NCBI GenBank assembly: GCA_005884665.1
Contig: VBAT01000023.1
Coordinates: forward strand, 95,811-143,081
From: Bacteroidota bacterium
GTDB lineage: Bacteria > Bacteroidota > Bacteroidia > Chitinophagales > Chitinophagaceae
Direction of reading: 5' to 3'
DNA: 47,271 nt
Position numbers and translations under genes: made by a program. The notes beneath the pieces are model-generated. The model did no database searches, had not been told where the DNA came from, and saw only the letters and a list, made by a program, of their open reading frames with translations. This document shows, piece by piece, positions 10,035-20,183 of the stretch (positions are counted from its first letter, which is position 1; every line of letters starts with the position of its first letter).

Positions 10035-12419
10035 TCACTCCGTTCGCAACGATTTCACTGGATTTGCAATCGCCGCTTTTATCGCCTGGAAACTTACCGT
10101 GACTACTGTAATTGCCAGTGCGACCAGGGCTGCCATGGCAAATACCTGCCAGCTTATCGAAATCCTGTAATCGTAATTGGTAAGCCAACTGTCAAGGTAG
10201 TACCAGGCTATCGGTGTGGCTATGATACATGATAGCAGGACCAGGATCACAAATTCCCTCGATAGCAAACGCCAGAGATTGAGGATGCTTGCGCCAAGTA
10301 CCTTACGGATGCCAATTTCCCGGGTTCTTTGTTCGGCCACAAAGCTTGCCATCCCAAATAGCCCAAGACAGGAAATAAAAATGGCCAGAATAGCAAAATA
10401 GGAGGCGAGTTTTCCAATTCGCTCCATCGTGATGAACTTACCACCGAATTCTTCATCTACAAATTTGTAATCAAACGGTACGTCCGATGCATATTTCTTC
10501 CAAACCTTCTCGATCCCCGCCAGGGATTGCCTTGCATTCTGGGAGGGATTAAGTCTCATTATCACATTACCCATATTATCATAGGTGCTGATATGGTATA
10601 ACGTTGGTCGCACCGGGTAAAAAGGTGATTCCTGCATAATGTCATTTACAATACCAATAATTGTAAAGGGCTGGTCATTCCATGTAAGGGTCTTGCCGAC
10701 AGGGTCGCCCATGTTCAAAAACTTAGCTGCGGATTCATTAATAACAAATGCAGCAGAGTCCCTCGCAAACTCCCTGGAGAAATCACGGCCCTCCCTGATC
10801 TTCCAGTTCACCGTGTTACCAAATTCATAGGATACCGTGTTGTTAGGGAAATCCACAGCCAGGTTAGGGTCTTTTCCTTCCCAGTTAAAGCCGCCGTTTG
10901 TATTCCACACTTGTGTCAAAGGGCTGTTAGAAGCAGCCATTTCTACAATCGATCCGGAATTTCTTAATTCTGTTCGAATTGCTTCATAGTGTTCGCGGAT
11001 CTCTTTCTGCATGCTGAGGCTGACCAGGCCATTCTGGTTATAACCAATTGGCCGGTTCTTGGCATGTTGGATCTGCTGATAAACGATGATCGTCCCGATC
11101 ATCAACATCACCGAGATAGTAAACTGCAATACCACCAGCACCTTGCGGGGGATGGAGGCCAGCTTGCCGACTCTGAATGTTCCTTTCAAGACCTTTAATG
11201 GCTGGAAGGAAGAAAGATAAAGAGCGGGATAGCTGCCCGAGAGCACTCCTGTCACCAGTATAAATGCCAGGCTGGAGAGCCAGAATACAGGGTTGGACCA
11301 GGGTATTTCTATTTTTTTGCCTGCTACCTGGTTGAACAATGGCATTAATAATACTACGAGAACAAGGCACAATATAAATGCCAACAGAACGACCAAATAT
11401 GATTCGGCAAAAAACTGCCTTACTAGCTGCCATCGCAGCGAGCCGATCGCTTTGCGGATGCCAACCTCTTTCGCTCGCTTTTCACTTCGCGCAGTGGCAA
11501 GATTCATAAAATTGATGCACGCAAGGATCAGGACAAAAATGCCTATGGTACCAAATAACCGGACATACTTGATGTTTCCTCCTGTGTTCACCCCATTTTT
11601 AAATTCATTATGTAAGTTCCATTTACTCATGGGTTGAAGGAAAACAACCCACTGGTACTTGGCTTCTTCTTTACTTACGTTATTCAGCTTAACATTTTTG
11701 ATCCTGGCGGAAACCTTTTCCATGTCCGCATTGTCAGCGATCTGCACGAAAGTTTGAGAAAAATTGGAACCCCAGGGCTCGTCCATTTTTTTAGCCCAGG
11801 GATTTTGAATTAGCCAGAGGTCCCAGGGCATCATGATCTTTATATTCCGGAAAGAAGTATTGTAAGGGAGGTCTTCATACACGCCGGTGACTTTCAGGTC
11901 GGCAAGCCGGTCTACTTTGACAGTCTTATTGATTGGATCGTCTTTACCAAAAATAGATTCGGCAACCGAGGCCGACAACAGGATCGAGTAGGGGTCTTTC
12001 AATCCGTCTCTTGTTCCTTTGAGCATGTTAAGCGTCAGCATATCCGGAGCGCCGGCTTCAAAATAATTTCCAATGGCGGTTATATGTTTATCTCCAACAG
12101 AAAGTAAATGGTCTCCTGTCCAGGATGATTGAATGACATGTTTGAAATCACTGCCGTATTTGGCTTTTAATTCAGGTCCCATCAAAGCAGGATTAGCGGT
12201 TTGCGATTCTATCTTGCCGTTAAAGTTGGCGTGCTGCATCACCTGGGCGATGCGATCATAGTTTTTATGATACCGGTCAAAAGTAAATTCATCATAAACC
12301 CATAAACCGATCATCATAGCCACAGCCATACCCACGGCAAGGCCACCGATATTGATGGCGCTATATCCTTTGCTCTTTACTAAATTTCTCCAGGCGATGC
12401 GGAAATAATTCTTTATCAT
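10035..12419 (-). CDS. P5: FtsX/MacB-like ABC transporter permease
   Basis: 794-residue permease. The open frame extends 31 codons further upstream, but that extension reads HCERSEATP, the translation of the dispersed repeat at 12446-12470. The ATG at 12419 (MIKNYFRIAWRNLVKSKG) matches the starts of the other copies and is chosen. Coupling motifs are RAKEVGIRKAIGS and RTREIGIRKVLGA. The second periplasmic domain has NDIMQESPFYPVRP, a variant shared only with P1. Both also share FGKDDPINK in the first periplasmic domain and YPALYLSSF after TM4. P1 and P5 are therefore probably sister copies although three genes separate them. Tail NPVKSLRTE. Confidence 0.95.
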   Translation of the reverse strand: MIKNYFRIAWRNLVKSKGYSAINIGGLAVGMAVAMMIGLWVYDEFTFDRYHKNYDRIAQVMQHANFNGKIESQTANPALMGPELKAKYGSDFKHVIQSSWTGDHLLSVGDKHITAIGNYFEAGAPDMLTLNMLKGTRDGLKDPYSILLSASVAESIFGKDDPINKTVKVDRLADLKVTGVYEDLPYNTSFRNIKIMMPWDLWLIQNPWAKKMDEPWGSNFSQTFVQIADNADMEKVSARIKNVKLNNVSKEEAKYQWVVFLQPMSKWNLHNEFKNGVNTGGNIKYVRLFGTIGIFVLILACINFMNLATARSEKRAKEVGIRKAIGSLRWQLVRQFFAESYLVVLLAFILCLVLVVLLMPLFNQVAGKKIEIPWSNPVFWLSSLAFILVTGVLSGSYPALYLSSFQPLKVLKGTFRVGKLASIPRKVLVVLQFTISVMLMIGTIIVYQQIQHAKNRPIGYNQNGLVSLSMQKEIREHYEAIRTELRNSGSIVEMAASNSPLTQVWNTNGGFNWEGKDPNLAVDFPNNTVSYEFGNTVNWKIREGRDFSREFARDSAAFVINESAAKFLNMGDPVGKTLTWNDQPFTIIGIVNDIMQESPFYPVRPTLYHISTYDNMGNVIMRLNPSQNARQSLAGIEKVWKKYASDVPFDYKFVDEEFGGKFITMERIGKLASYFAILAIFISCLGLFGMASFVAEQRTREIGIRKVLGASILNLWRLLSREFVILVLLSCIIATPIAWYYLDSWLTNYDYRISISWQVFAMAALVALAITVVTVSFQAIKAAIANPVKSLRTE

Positions 12420-12569
12420 AATTCGATCTTTAATCGTGAATGGTGTTGCTTCGCTTCGCTCGCAATGACGCACTCTAAACTTTAAACCTGCTACCTGCAG
12501 CTCACAATTCATAACTAGTTTGCTTCCTGCTTCTCCTTCGCTCTGCTCGGAGTCGCGGTCGCAATGAGG
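12420..12569. repeat. P6-P5 spacer with two dispersed-repeat copies
   Basis: 12446-12470 is an exact copy of the dispersed repeat (reverse strand CATTGCGAGCGAAGCGAAGC) placed directly after a GTGAATG heptamer. CTCTAAA and CTTTAAA follow near 12473-12486, then a CATAATT-class pair near 12503. 12535-12568 is the long variant of the repeat and ends next to the stop codon region of P6. Confidence 0.72.
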
Positions 12570-15023
12570 TCACTCCGTTCGCAACGACTTTACTGGATTT
12601 GCAATCGCCGCTTTGATTGCCTGGAAGCTTACCGTGACCAATGCTACGACCATAGCTGCAGCTCCAGCCAACAGGAATATCCACCAGTTAATGCTAATCC
12701 TGTAGGTAAAGTCCTGTAACCATTTATTCATCACCCACCACGCTACCGGGAAAGCGATCAGGCTCGCGATCAAAACAAGCTTGACAAAATCTTTCGATAC
12801 CAAAAACAAAATATTCGGTACGGAAGCGCCCAATACTTTTCGAACGCCGATTTCTTTGGTGCGTTGAACAGTAGAGAACATTGCCAAACCAAACAATCCC
12901 AGGCAGGCAACAAAAATGGCGAGAGCAGCAAATATTCCAAATGCTTTGCTGAATAGCCGGTCATTTTCGTATTGACGATTGAACCGGTCGTCCAGGAAAG
13001 TATAATCAAAGAGATTACCAGGGAAAAAAGCCTCGTACTTCTTTTTTATCTGTGCAATAGTTCCGGGTAGGTCGCCGGGTGTGATCTTTATGGAAATTTC
13101 GCTGTTGTTGCTATAAAAAGGCATGAACAACATCGGTTCCATCGGATATCGAAGTGACTTCTGGTGATAATCGCCAACCACACCAATAACAGTCCATGTT
13201 TTCTGACCACGTATGATATTCTGCCCGATGACGGCATCCGGAGTGCCAAATCCCAACAGTTTTGCAGCTGATTCATTGATCAGGATATTTTTCAGGTTTT
13301 TGCCAAAAGGGTCATGATCCGAAGGTTTGAAATTTCTGCCGGCAACCAGCTTAATCCCATACACTTTCAGGAAATCGTAATCTACCGATGTATGACGCAT
13401 GGTGTACTTTGCCGTAGCAGAAGAATCTGCACGGTGTACGTTAAAGCTTCTCCCGATGTCTCCGCCAGGTGTATTCCAGGAAGTAGTAGCTGCTTCAACA
13501 TGTGCGATCTGCTTCAGTTCTTCTTTGAAATTGTTGGTGCGGCTGAGAAAAGTAGAATCCCATTGGGTGAGCTTGGGCGGTTTTACCACCAGCACCTGGT
13601 CCATCTTGAAACCCAGGTCGCTTTTATTCATGTACCGCAACTGGCGAAGTACGATCATGGATCCGATGATCAGGGCGACTGTCACCGCAAATTGCCCAAT
13701 GACCAGTGCTTTCCTGAACGCAATTCCTTTTTTTGAGCTACTGAGTTTGCCTTTCAATACGGAAATAGGTTTAAACGCAGAAAGAACAAAGGCAGGGTAG
13801 AAACCCGATATGATAATTCCTGATGCAATGATGACCAGGAGGCCGATCAATATGCTATACCCATTCAGACCTTTTGAAAACAAGTAAGACAACGAAAGTT
13901 TATTCTGTAATAAATGATTGAACCCATCCTGCACCAGCAAAACAAGCACAATGGCAAGGCTTATGCCGATCAGGTTGACAAGAACTGATTCAATGAGGAA
14001 CTGGGTAACAAGTTGTTTTCTGATTCCGCCAACCACTTTTCTTATTCCCACTTCCTTTGCCCTGTTGACAGCCCGGGCAGTGGAAAGGTTGATATAATTT
14101 ACCCAGGCGATGGTAATAATAAACAAGGCAATGATCAAAAGTCCCCATACAACAGTAGCACTCCCGGTCTTCCCGATCTCGTATTCAAAATCAGAATAGA
14201 GATGCGCTTTCGAAAGAGGTTGCAGGTAGAATTTTTCATCAGTACCCGAAACTTTGGTTCCCTGGAAATGTTTTTGGCTGAATGCGTCCATTTTTGCATT
14301 GAATGCCTTGTAATCCGTTCCTGGTTTCAATTGCACATAGTGCCAGAAATCCGAATCCGTAAAATCATAGTCAGATTGTTTCCAACCGGCGCTGAAAAGT
14401 GTTTTATAGGAAATAAGCATCTGGAAGGATAGATGAGAATTCCCGGGAACATTCTTTAGAATCCCCTGTACTTTATAAGGTAGGGAGTCGGTACCCATCA
14501 CAACTGCCTGGCCTATGAATTGCCCGTAATCGTTTCCTTTATAACCAAACAGTTTGTAAACAAGATCTTCAGAAAGAAGAACCGTATAGGGTTCATTCAG
14601 CACTTTAGTCTTGTCCCCGGCCGCCAACGGATAGTTGAAGATTGAAAGAAACGAATTGTCTACAAAGAAAATCTGGTCTTCAGCTATTTTCTTATCCTTA
14701 TATGTAAGGATAACCTCGTCGGATGGGAAAACCCTGGCATTTTCAATTACTTCTTCATAATCGTCATTCATGGCTTTACCAATCCCCGAATAAGTTATTG
14801 TTCCATGCTGGATCAGTTTCCCATTCTGGAAACGGTCATTGACCACCCGATAAATATCTTTTACATGCGGGTTAAACTGGTCGTAGCTTAATTTAAAGCT
14901 GACGTACTGCAGAATTAACAGGCATGCAGCCATTCCAATCGCCAGCCCGGCAATATTGATCGCCGAAAAACTTTTGTATTTCCAGAGGTTTCGGACTGCG
15001 ATTTTTAAATAATTTTTTATCAT
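12570..15023 (-). CDS. P6: FtsX/MacB-like ABC transporter permease
   Basis: Complete 817-residue permease. After TM1 it reads LLILQYVSFKLSYDQF, and the first FtsX half reads IAWVNYINLSTARAVN then RAKEVGIRKVVGG. P10 shares the LILQYVSF and IAWVNYINL signatures and no other copy does, so P6 and P10 form a second sister pair separated by three genes. The second coupling motif is RTKEIGVRKVLGA. The second periplasmic domain has YHQKSLRYPMEP. Tail NPVKSLRTE. The 61-bp gap to P7 upstream is the shortest in the array. Membrane permease partner of a separate ATPase; substrate unknown. Confidence 0.95.
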   Translation of the reverse strand: MIKNYLKIAVRNLWKYKSFSAINIAGLAIGMAACLLILQYVSFKLSYDQFNPHVKDIYRVVNDRFQNGKLIQHGTITYSGIGKAMNDDYEEVIENARVFPSDEVILTYKDKKIAEDQIFFVDNSFLSIFNYPLAAGDKTKVLNEPYTVLLSEDLVYKLFGYKGNDYGQFIGQAVVMGTDSLPYKVQGILKNVPGNSHLSFQMLISYKTLFSAGWKQSDYDFTDSDFWHYVQLKPGTDYKAFNAKMDAFSQKHFQGTKVSGTDEKFYLQPLSKAHLYSDFEYEIGKTGSATVVWGLLIIALFIITIAWVNYINLSTARAVNRAKEVGIRKVVGGIRKQLVTQFLIESVLVNLIGISLAIVLVLLVQDGFNHLLQNKLSLSYLFSKGLNGYSILIGLLVIIASGIIISGFYPAFVLSAFKPISVLKGKLSSSKKGIAFRKALVIGQFAVTVALIIGSMIVLRQLRYMNKSDLGFKMDQVLVVKPPKLTQWDSTFLSRTNNFKEELKQIAHVEAATTSWNTPGGDIGRSFNVHRADSSATAKYTMRHTSVDYDFLKVYGIKLVAGRNFKPSDHDPFGKNLKNILINESAAKLLGFGTPDAVIGQNIIRGQKTWTVIGVVGDYHQKSLRYPMEPMLFMPFYSNNSEISIKITPGDLPGTIAQIKKKYEAFFPGNLFDYTFLDDRFNRQYENDRLFSKAFGIFAALAIFVACLGLFGLAMFSTVQRTKEIGVRKVLGASVPNILFLVSKDFVKLVLIASLIAFPVAWWVMNKWLQDFTYRISINWWIFLLAGAAAMVVALVTVSFQAIKAAIANPVKSLRTE

Positions 15024-15084
15024 ACATTGATGTTTAATCCTGGGTGATGAGTAGTTTGCTTCGCTCCGCCTGCAGGCAGGTTCA
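15024..15084. repeat. P7-P6 shortest spacer
   Basis: This 61-bp spacer holds a half copy of the dispersed repeat (about 15055-15069) joined to a CCTGCAGG-type inverted repeat near 15069-15078. No heptamer array is clear here. Confidence 0.5.
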
Positions 15085-17505
15085 TCATTCTGTTCTCAAC
15101 GACTTTACAGGGTTAGCGAGAGCGGCTTTAATTGCCTGCACACTCACTGTTAACAAGGCAATGATCAATGCCACGAGGGCGCCCGCGAGGAATACCCACC
15201 ATTCCATCGATACCCTGTACGCAAAGTCCCGAAGCCATTTATCCAATGCCCACCAGGCAATGGGAAACGCGATCAATGCCGCAATTGAAACGAGAACAAT
15301 AAAATCCTTTGATAAAAGGCCAACTAATCTTTTTACATCAGCGCCCAGTACTTTCCGGATACCAATTTCCTTTGTTCTTCTTGCCACTACCAACGTAGCC
15401 AGGCCAAACAATCCCATGCATGCAATAAAAATGGACAGGATGGCCGCATACAAAACGATGTTGCCAATACGCTGATCATCTTTATACATATTATTCAGGG
15501 AATCATCCAGGAAGCGATATTCGAAATCCTGGGCACCGGCAACTGTTTTCCATGCCGACCGTATAGAAGCTACCTGCTCCTGTATATTTCCACCTTTCAA
15601 ACGGATATTAATCCTGGGTTGAGGCGCGAATGCAAAGCCAACATCATCTGATTGCCTGAACACGGAATCGGGGCGTATCACAAGTGCCATTGGTTTGATC
15701 GTATTATGCAATGATTCGAAGTGGAAGTCTTTTATGACACCGATCACCTGTTGTTCATATCTACCAGGAAGTTTTTTCCCAATCGGGTCTTTCCATCCAT
15801 ACTCCTGGACTAGTGCTTCGTTTACCAACATCGAACCGGAGATATCGGCGGGATTATCTTTCTGGAAATCGCGGCCTGCAATGACCTGCAGATTCATTGT
15901 TTTTACAAAATCAGCATCCACAGCATTCATCCTGAAATTGCGATAGGTGTTTTTGTCATCTTTATATCCCATGTTCATCCACCCCGGTTCCGAAAAGCTG
16001 AACAGGCTGGTGGTACTGCCGATCACCTGCGGGTTTTTTGACAGCTCTGCTTTGAAACGCTCGGCCAATGGAAAACCTTCCTTTCTCGATTTATTAGTTG
16101 ATACGATCACGATGTGTTCCTTATCATAGCCAAGGTTTTTATTGCGCAGGAAACTCAGTTGTTGGCCGATGACCAGTGTGCCAATGATCATAATAATTGA
16201 GGCTACAAACTGACCCGCGATCAATCCTTTGCGAAAAAAACTGATCGAACCACCGTTCTGCAGGCGGCTCTTCAATACTTTGATGGGAGAAAACGCTGAA
16301 AGAACGATGGCGGGATAGAAACCGGCGATCAGACCCACGACAACAATGACTGCGAAAAAGAATAAGATCGTGGTCCCATCAAAAGCAAGCACCAATTCTT
16401 TATTGGCTATTCTATTGAATGGCTCGAGGAAAACCAGGGCAAGTACAATTGCAAAAACTAAGGATAGCAGTACCATTAGTAACGCTTCACCCCAGAACTG
16501 CCGGATCAGTTGAGGACGTTCGGCACCCATTACTTTTCTGACACCAACTTCCAATGCTCTCGTAGCAGATCGTCCAACCGAAAGAGTAACAAAATTGATG
16601 CAGGCGATCAGCAATATTAGGATTCCGATCGTTCCAAGAATGTACGAATAAGCCGGATCGCTGATCGGTTGATTGCCGGCCGGCAATTTTTTGTTCAAAT
16701 GAATATCTGTGATAGGTTGTAAGTGCAAATTATACTGGCCTGCCTTATAGTTGTCGCCGGCAATTTGCCTGACAAATGCAGGAAACTTCGACTCTATCGA
16801 TCCGGCTGCCAGTCCTTTCTTTAACAATACATAGGTTTCCCCGAATACCTGTGTCCACCCTCTCGTTCTTGCCCCCTCGCTGTATAGGTATTTGCCGTTG
16901 CCGAAGGGGATAAGCATATCGAAACGAATACTTGATTCCTCTGGCGATTGATCCGCTACAGCAGTCACAATAAATGGTATCATTTCTGTGCCTAATTGCA
17001 GTTGCAGATTTTTACCGACGGCTTCTTCCCTGCCAAAGTATTTTTGAGCAAGCTCTTTAGAAATCACCAATGAGTTATTGCCATGGAGGACATTTTGCGG
17101 ATCACCTTCGCTCAGTTTGAAATCAAACAAAGAGAAAAAATTGGAGTCCACCATGTTTATGGACTCGTTAAAGCGATTGCCATTATATTCAACAAGGGTA
17201 TTGAACGGGTTGACCCTGCAAAAAGATTCGATATCCGGGATATTTGTCTGCATTGATGGCCCCAGTGGAATTGGCGTTATTGTATTAGTAAATACCTGTC
17301 CTTCCTCATATTTTTCCTGAAGCCATACCCGATGCAGGCGGTCCGCTTTGAAATGAAACCTGTCATAACTCAATTCACTGCGTACAAACAGGCTGATAAG
17401 AATGCAACAAGCTATGCCGATCGCAAGGCCCAGGGTATTAATGATCATATAACCCTTGTTCCTGAGCAAATAACGGATCGCAGTTTTGAAATAGTTTCTT
17501 AGCAT
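15085..17505 (-). CDS. P7: FtsX/MacB-like ABC transporter permease
   Basis: 806-residue permease starting at the ATG at 17505 (MLRNYFKTAIRYLLRNKG). A frame extension of 19 codons upstream is rejected because it falls in repeat-like spacer sequence. The first FtsX half reads ACINFVTLSVGRS where most copies have NLSTARS, followed by RALEVGVRKVMGA. The second motif is RTKEIGIRKVLGA. The second periplasmic domain has HFESLHNTIKP and is followed by a longer insert (about residues 620-650) than in most copies. The tail reads KAALANPVKSLRTE, with Leu in place of the usual Ile or Val. Intact and full length; substrate unknown. Confidence 0.95.
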   Translation of the reverse strand: MLRNYFKTAIRYLLRNKGYMIINTLGLAIGIACCILISLFVRSELSYDRFHFKADRLHRVWLQEKYEEGQVFTNTITPIPLGPSMQTNIPDIESFCRVNPFNTLVEYNGNRFNESINMVDSNFFSLFDFKLSEGDPQNVLHGNNSLVISKELAQKYFGREEAVGKNLQLQLGTEMIPFIVTAVADQSPEESSIRFDMLIPFGNGKYLYSEGARTRGWTQVFGETYVLLKKGLAAGSIESKFPAFVRQIAGDNYKAGQYNLHLQPITDIHLNKKLPAGNQPISDPAYSYILGTIGILILLIACINFVTLSVGRSATRALEVGVRKVMGAERPQLIRQFWGEALLMVLLSLVFAIVLALVFLEPFNRIANKELVLAFDGTTILFFFAVIVVVGLIAGFYPAIVLSAFSPIKVLKSRLQNGGSISFFRKGLIAGQFVASIIMIIGTLVIGQQLSFLRNKNLGYDKEHIVIVSTNKSRKEGFPLAERFKAELSKNPQVIGSTTSLFSFSEPGWMNMGYKDDKNTYRNFRMNAVDADFVKTMNLQVIAGRDFQKDNPADISGSMLVNEALVQEYGWKDPIGKKLPGRYEQQVIGVIKDFHFESLHNTIKPMALVIRPDSVFRQSDDVGFAFAPQPRINIRLKGGNIQEQVASIRSAWKTVAGAQDFEYRFLDDSLNNMYKDDQRIGNIVLYAAILSIFIACMGLFGLATLVVARRTKEIGIRKVLGADVKRLVGLLSKDFIVLVSIAALIAFPIAWWALDKWLRDFAYRVSMEWWVFLAGALVALIIALLTVSVQAIKAALANPVKSLRTE

Positions 17506-17655
17506 AGCTATCTGTTTTTTGTGAGTGGTAAGTGGTGAGTAGACTCCGATATTTGACGGCAACTCTTAACTCTACACTCTAAACTTTAAACCCGACCATC
17601 GGCAGGCAGGCTCTCACAATTCATAACTCATAATTGTTAATTCATAATTTTAGCG
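17506..17655. repeat. P8-P7 spacer with three phased heptamer arrays
   Basis: 17521-17541 is three GTGAGTG-class words. 17563-17590 is four words of the CTCTAAA class. 17615-17649 is five words of the CATAATT class. All are in exact 7-bp phase within each array. A GGCAGGCAGG stretch separates the second and third arrays. Confidence 0.78.
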
Positions 17656-20025
17656 TCATTCCGTCCTCAACGATTTCACCGGGTTGGCAATCGCCGCCTT
17701 TATTGACTGGAAACTGATCGTCATCAACGCAATCAACACCGCTATTACACCTGCTGCGGGGAATATCCACCAACCGATATCCACGCGATAAGCAAAATCC
17801 ATTAACCATTTATGCATGGCCCACCAGGCTACTGGGAAAGCAATAACGGCAGCAATGAGTACCAGTTTCAAGAAATCTCTTGAAAGCATTTGTACAATAC
17901 CCGTTACGGAAGCACCCAGGACCTTGCGGATCCCGATCTCTTTTGTTTTTTGTTCGGCAGTGAATGTCACTAGCCCGAATAAACCCAAACACGAGATAAA
18001 AATGGCCAGGAAAGCAAAATAGCGGGACAGTTTGCTTACCGTATGTTCCGATTTATAATTCTTCGCTATCTCATCGTCAGTGAAAAAATATTTAAAAGGG
18101 AATCCCGGGTTGAATTTTTTGTAAAGTCTTTCCATGCTGGCAATTGCCTGCTTTGTCTTTCCCTGTTCTGTCCGTATGATCACATTACCCCAGTAGGTTC
18201 CGCCACCCCAGCTTTTTTTGTGCAGTCTTAATATCAACGGTTCGATCGGAACGCGAAGCGAGTTGTGATGATAATCTTTCATCAAACCAATTATGCTTCC
18301 TCTATCGCCCCACATCGTGAGTTCCTTACCCACAGGATCCCTGTATCCAATCTTTTTTGCGGCAGCTTCGTTGACCAGGTAATTCATGGAGTCTAGTCCA
18401 TAGTCAGGGCTGAAATCCCTGCCTTCTTTCAATTCTATTCCCATCGTCTTTATGTAGTCGTAGGTGATAGGATTGTTGCTGAATAAGATTTTTTTTGTCG
18501 TGTCTTTACCGGGCCATCGTACTCCCTGGGTTGAGCTACCTACTTCCAGTGGGCTGCTTTGGGCACTGGTAACATATTTGATACCTGGTTGTTTTAATAA
18601 TTCCTGCTTGAACGTCGGATAGGTTTTTTGTAACTCACCTTCTAATGGCATAAAGAGAAGATCCTCTTTGGCAAATCCAAGTTTTTTGTTGTGTATGTAA
18701 TCGATCTGCCGGTAGACGACAATCATTCCAAGTATCAGGAATATGGAAAGCGCAAACTGGAACACGACGAGCCCTTTACGGAAATAAGTGGCGCCCGACT
18801 TGAACTTAAGTAACCCTTTTAAAACTACGATCGGTCTTAGGGAAGACATGAACAAAGCAGGGTAGGAGCCCGCAACGAAACCAGTGATCAGCATAAGAGC
18901 GAAGAGGGTCAATAGGAATGAAGGATCAGCCAGGTTTATCTCCAGGTGTTTGCCGGTAAGTGTATTGAATGGCGGTAATAACAACGCGGATATCATCAAT
19001 GAAAAACATATTGATATAAAAGCGACAAATAACGATTCGCCAATAAACTGGCCGATTAATTGGCCTTTGCCAGCGCCTACTACTTTTCTTACCCCGATTT
19101 CCCGGGCTCTCCTTAATGATCGGGCTGTAGCAAGATTCATAAAATTGATACAGGCAATAAGCAGAATGATTATAGCTACTGCTGAAAATATCTTTACATT
19201 TTCAATCCTTCCGCCATTTTGTTTCCCATTCTTCCAGTCTGAATAGAGGTATGATTCGCCATAATTCTGAAGGAATAGCTCGACATTGCTATCTTTTTCC
19301 TTGGTCTTTATATAATCCTTGATTTTGCTATTTACCTTATCCACTGAAATATTGGGACCAAGCATAACCATGCAACTCGGCCCATTGTTACCCCATTCTT
19401 TAGCCCAGCTATTATCCTTCCTCCATTGTTCAAAACTCATCAGGAAATCAAATTTCAGAGAAGAGGCTTCTGGTATTTCGTCCAGGATTCCTGTTACTAT
19501 TACGTTATCCTTATTATCAATACGGATTATTTTACCGATAGGATCCTGGCCTTTGAAATATTTATCTGCCAGTTTCTTTGATAATACGATAGCATCAGGG
19601 CGGGCCAGCACGGTCGCGGGATCACCCTTTAGCAGTTTGAATGAAAACATTTTCAGAAAATCTTTCTCAACAAAACGGCCTTTTTCCTTATCATAAGTAT
19701 CGTTAACCGTAAAGAGTGGCTCTTCTTCCCAAAGTAGCTGGCTGGCCATTTGTATCTCCGGGATATCCTTAACAATATTTTCCGCAAGAATACCCGGACT
19801 TGCATCAAAAGTGGATATTTCACCGGAATAGGATTGGTTCTCCATGACCCGGTATAATCTATTTCCATTAGCATGGAACCGGTCCTTTTTCAGTTCATCC
19901 TTCAGCCAGAGCATGATCAGCAGGCTGCAGGTCATTCCCAGGGCAAGACCTGAAATATTCAACAAGGAAAAAGTCTTGTTGTGCAAGAGATTTCGCCAGG
20001 CGGTTTTGAAATAATTTTTGATCAT
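17656..20025 (-). CDS. P8: FtsX/MacB-like ABC transporter permease, shortest copy
   Basis: Complete 789-residue permease, the shortest complete copy. TM1 lies in the segment NISGLALGMTCSLLIMLWL. First FtsX half ACINFMNLATARS then RAREIGVRKVVGA; second CLGLFGLVTFTAEQ then KTKEIGIRKVLGA, where Lys replaces the leading Arg. The second periplasmic domain has YHHNSLRVPIEP. The first periplasmic domain is shorter than in P6 or P9 and ends NGGRIENVKIFS, resembling P1 and P5 (NTGGxIxYVRLF). Tail SIKAAIANPVKSLRTE. Intact; substrate unknown. Confidence 0.95.
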   Translation of the reverse strand: MIKNYFKTAWRNLLHNKTFSLLNISGLALGMTCSLLIMLWLKDELKKDRFHANGNRLYRVMENQSYSGEISTFDASPGILAENIVKDIPEIQMASQLLWEEEPLFTVNDTYDKEKGRFVEKDFLKMFSFKLLKGDPATVLARPDAIVLSKKLADKYFKGQDPIGKIIRIDNKDNVIVTGILDEIPEASSLKFDFLMSFEQWRKDNSWAKEWGNNGPSCMVMLGPNISVDKVNSKIKDYIKTKEKDSNVELFLQNYGESYLYSDWKNGKQNGGRIENVKIFSAVAIIILLIACINFMNLATARSLRRAREIGVRKVVGAGKGQLIGQFIGESLFVAFISICFSLMISALLLPPFNTLTGKHLEINLADPSFLLTLFALMLITGFVAGSYPALFMSSLRPIVVLKGLLKFKSGATYFRKGLVVFQFALSIFLILGMIVVYRQIDYIHNKKLGFAKEDLLFMPLEGELQKTYPTFKQELLKQPGIKYVTSAQSSPLEVGSSTQGVRWPGKDTTKKILFSNNPITYDYIKTMGIELKEGRDFSPDYGLDSMNYLVNEAAAKKIGYRDPVGKELTMWGDRGSIIGLMKDYHHNSLRVPIEPLILRLHKKSWGGGTYWGNVIIRTEQGKTKQAIASMERLYKKFNPGFPFKYFFTDDEIAKNYKSEHTVSKLSRYFAFLAIFISCLGLFGLVTFTAEQKTKEIGIRKVLGASVTGIVQMLSRDFLKLVLIAAVIAFPVAWWAMHKWLMDFAYRVDIGWWIFPAAGVIAVLIALMTISFQSIKAAIANPVKSLRTE

Positions 20026-20183
20026 GTTGTTTGTTTTTCGTGAATGGTGAGTGGTCTCCCGATAGCTATCGGGAGGTCAACAGACCCTAACCCTTTGACA
20101 AACTCTGCACTTCACACTCTAAACTCTTTGTTTCGCTCCGCTCGCAACGACAATCACGATTCCTAACTATCATTCATAATTCA
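20026..20183. repeat. P9-P8 spacer: palindrome in heptamer array
   Basis: 20057-20074 is a second perfect copy of palindrome TCCCGATAGCTATCGGGA, again right after GTGAATG-class heptamers (20040-20053). CTCTAAA-class words follow near 20103-20130. A shortened dispersed repeat lies at 20127-20151, and CATAATT-class words run to the gene end. Confidence 0.75.

Noticed and set aside
12420-12512. 31-codon N-terminal extension of permease P5
   Set aside because: It translates the dispersed repeat (HCERSEATP) and has no match in the other copies; the ATG at 12419 aligns with all of them.
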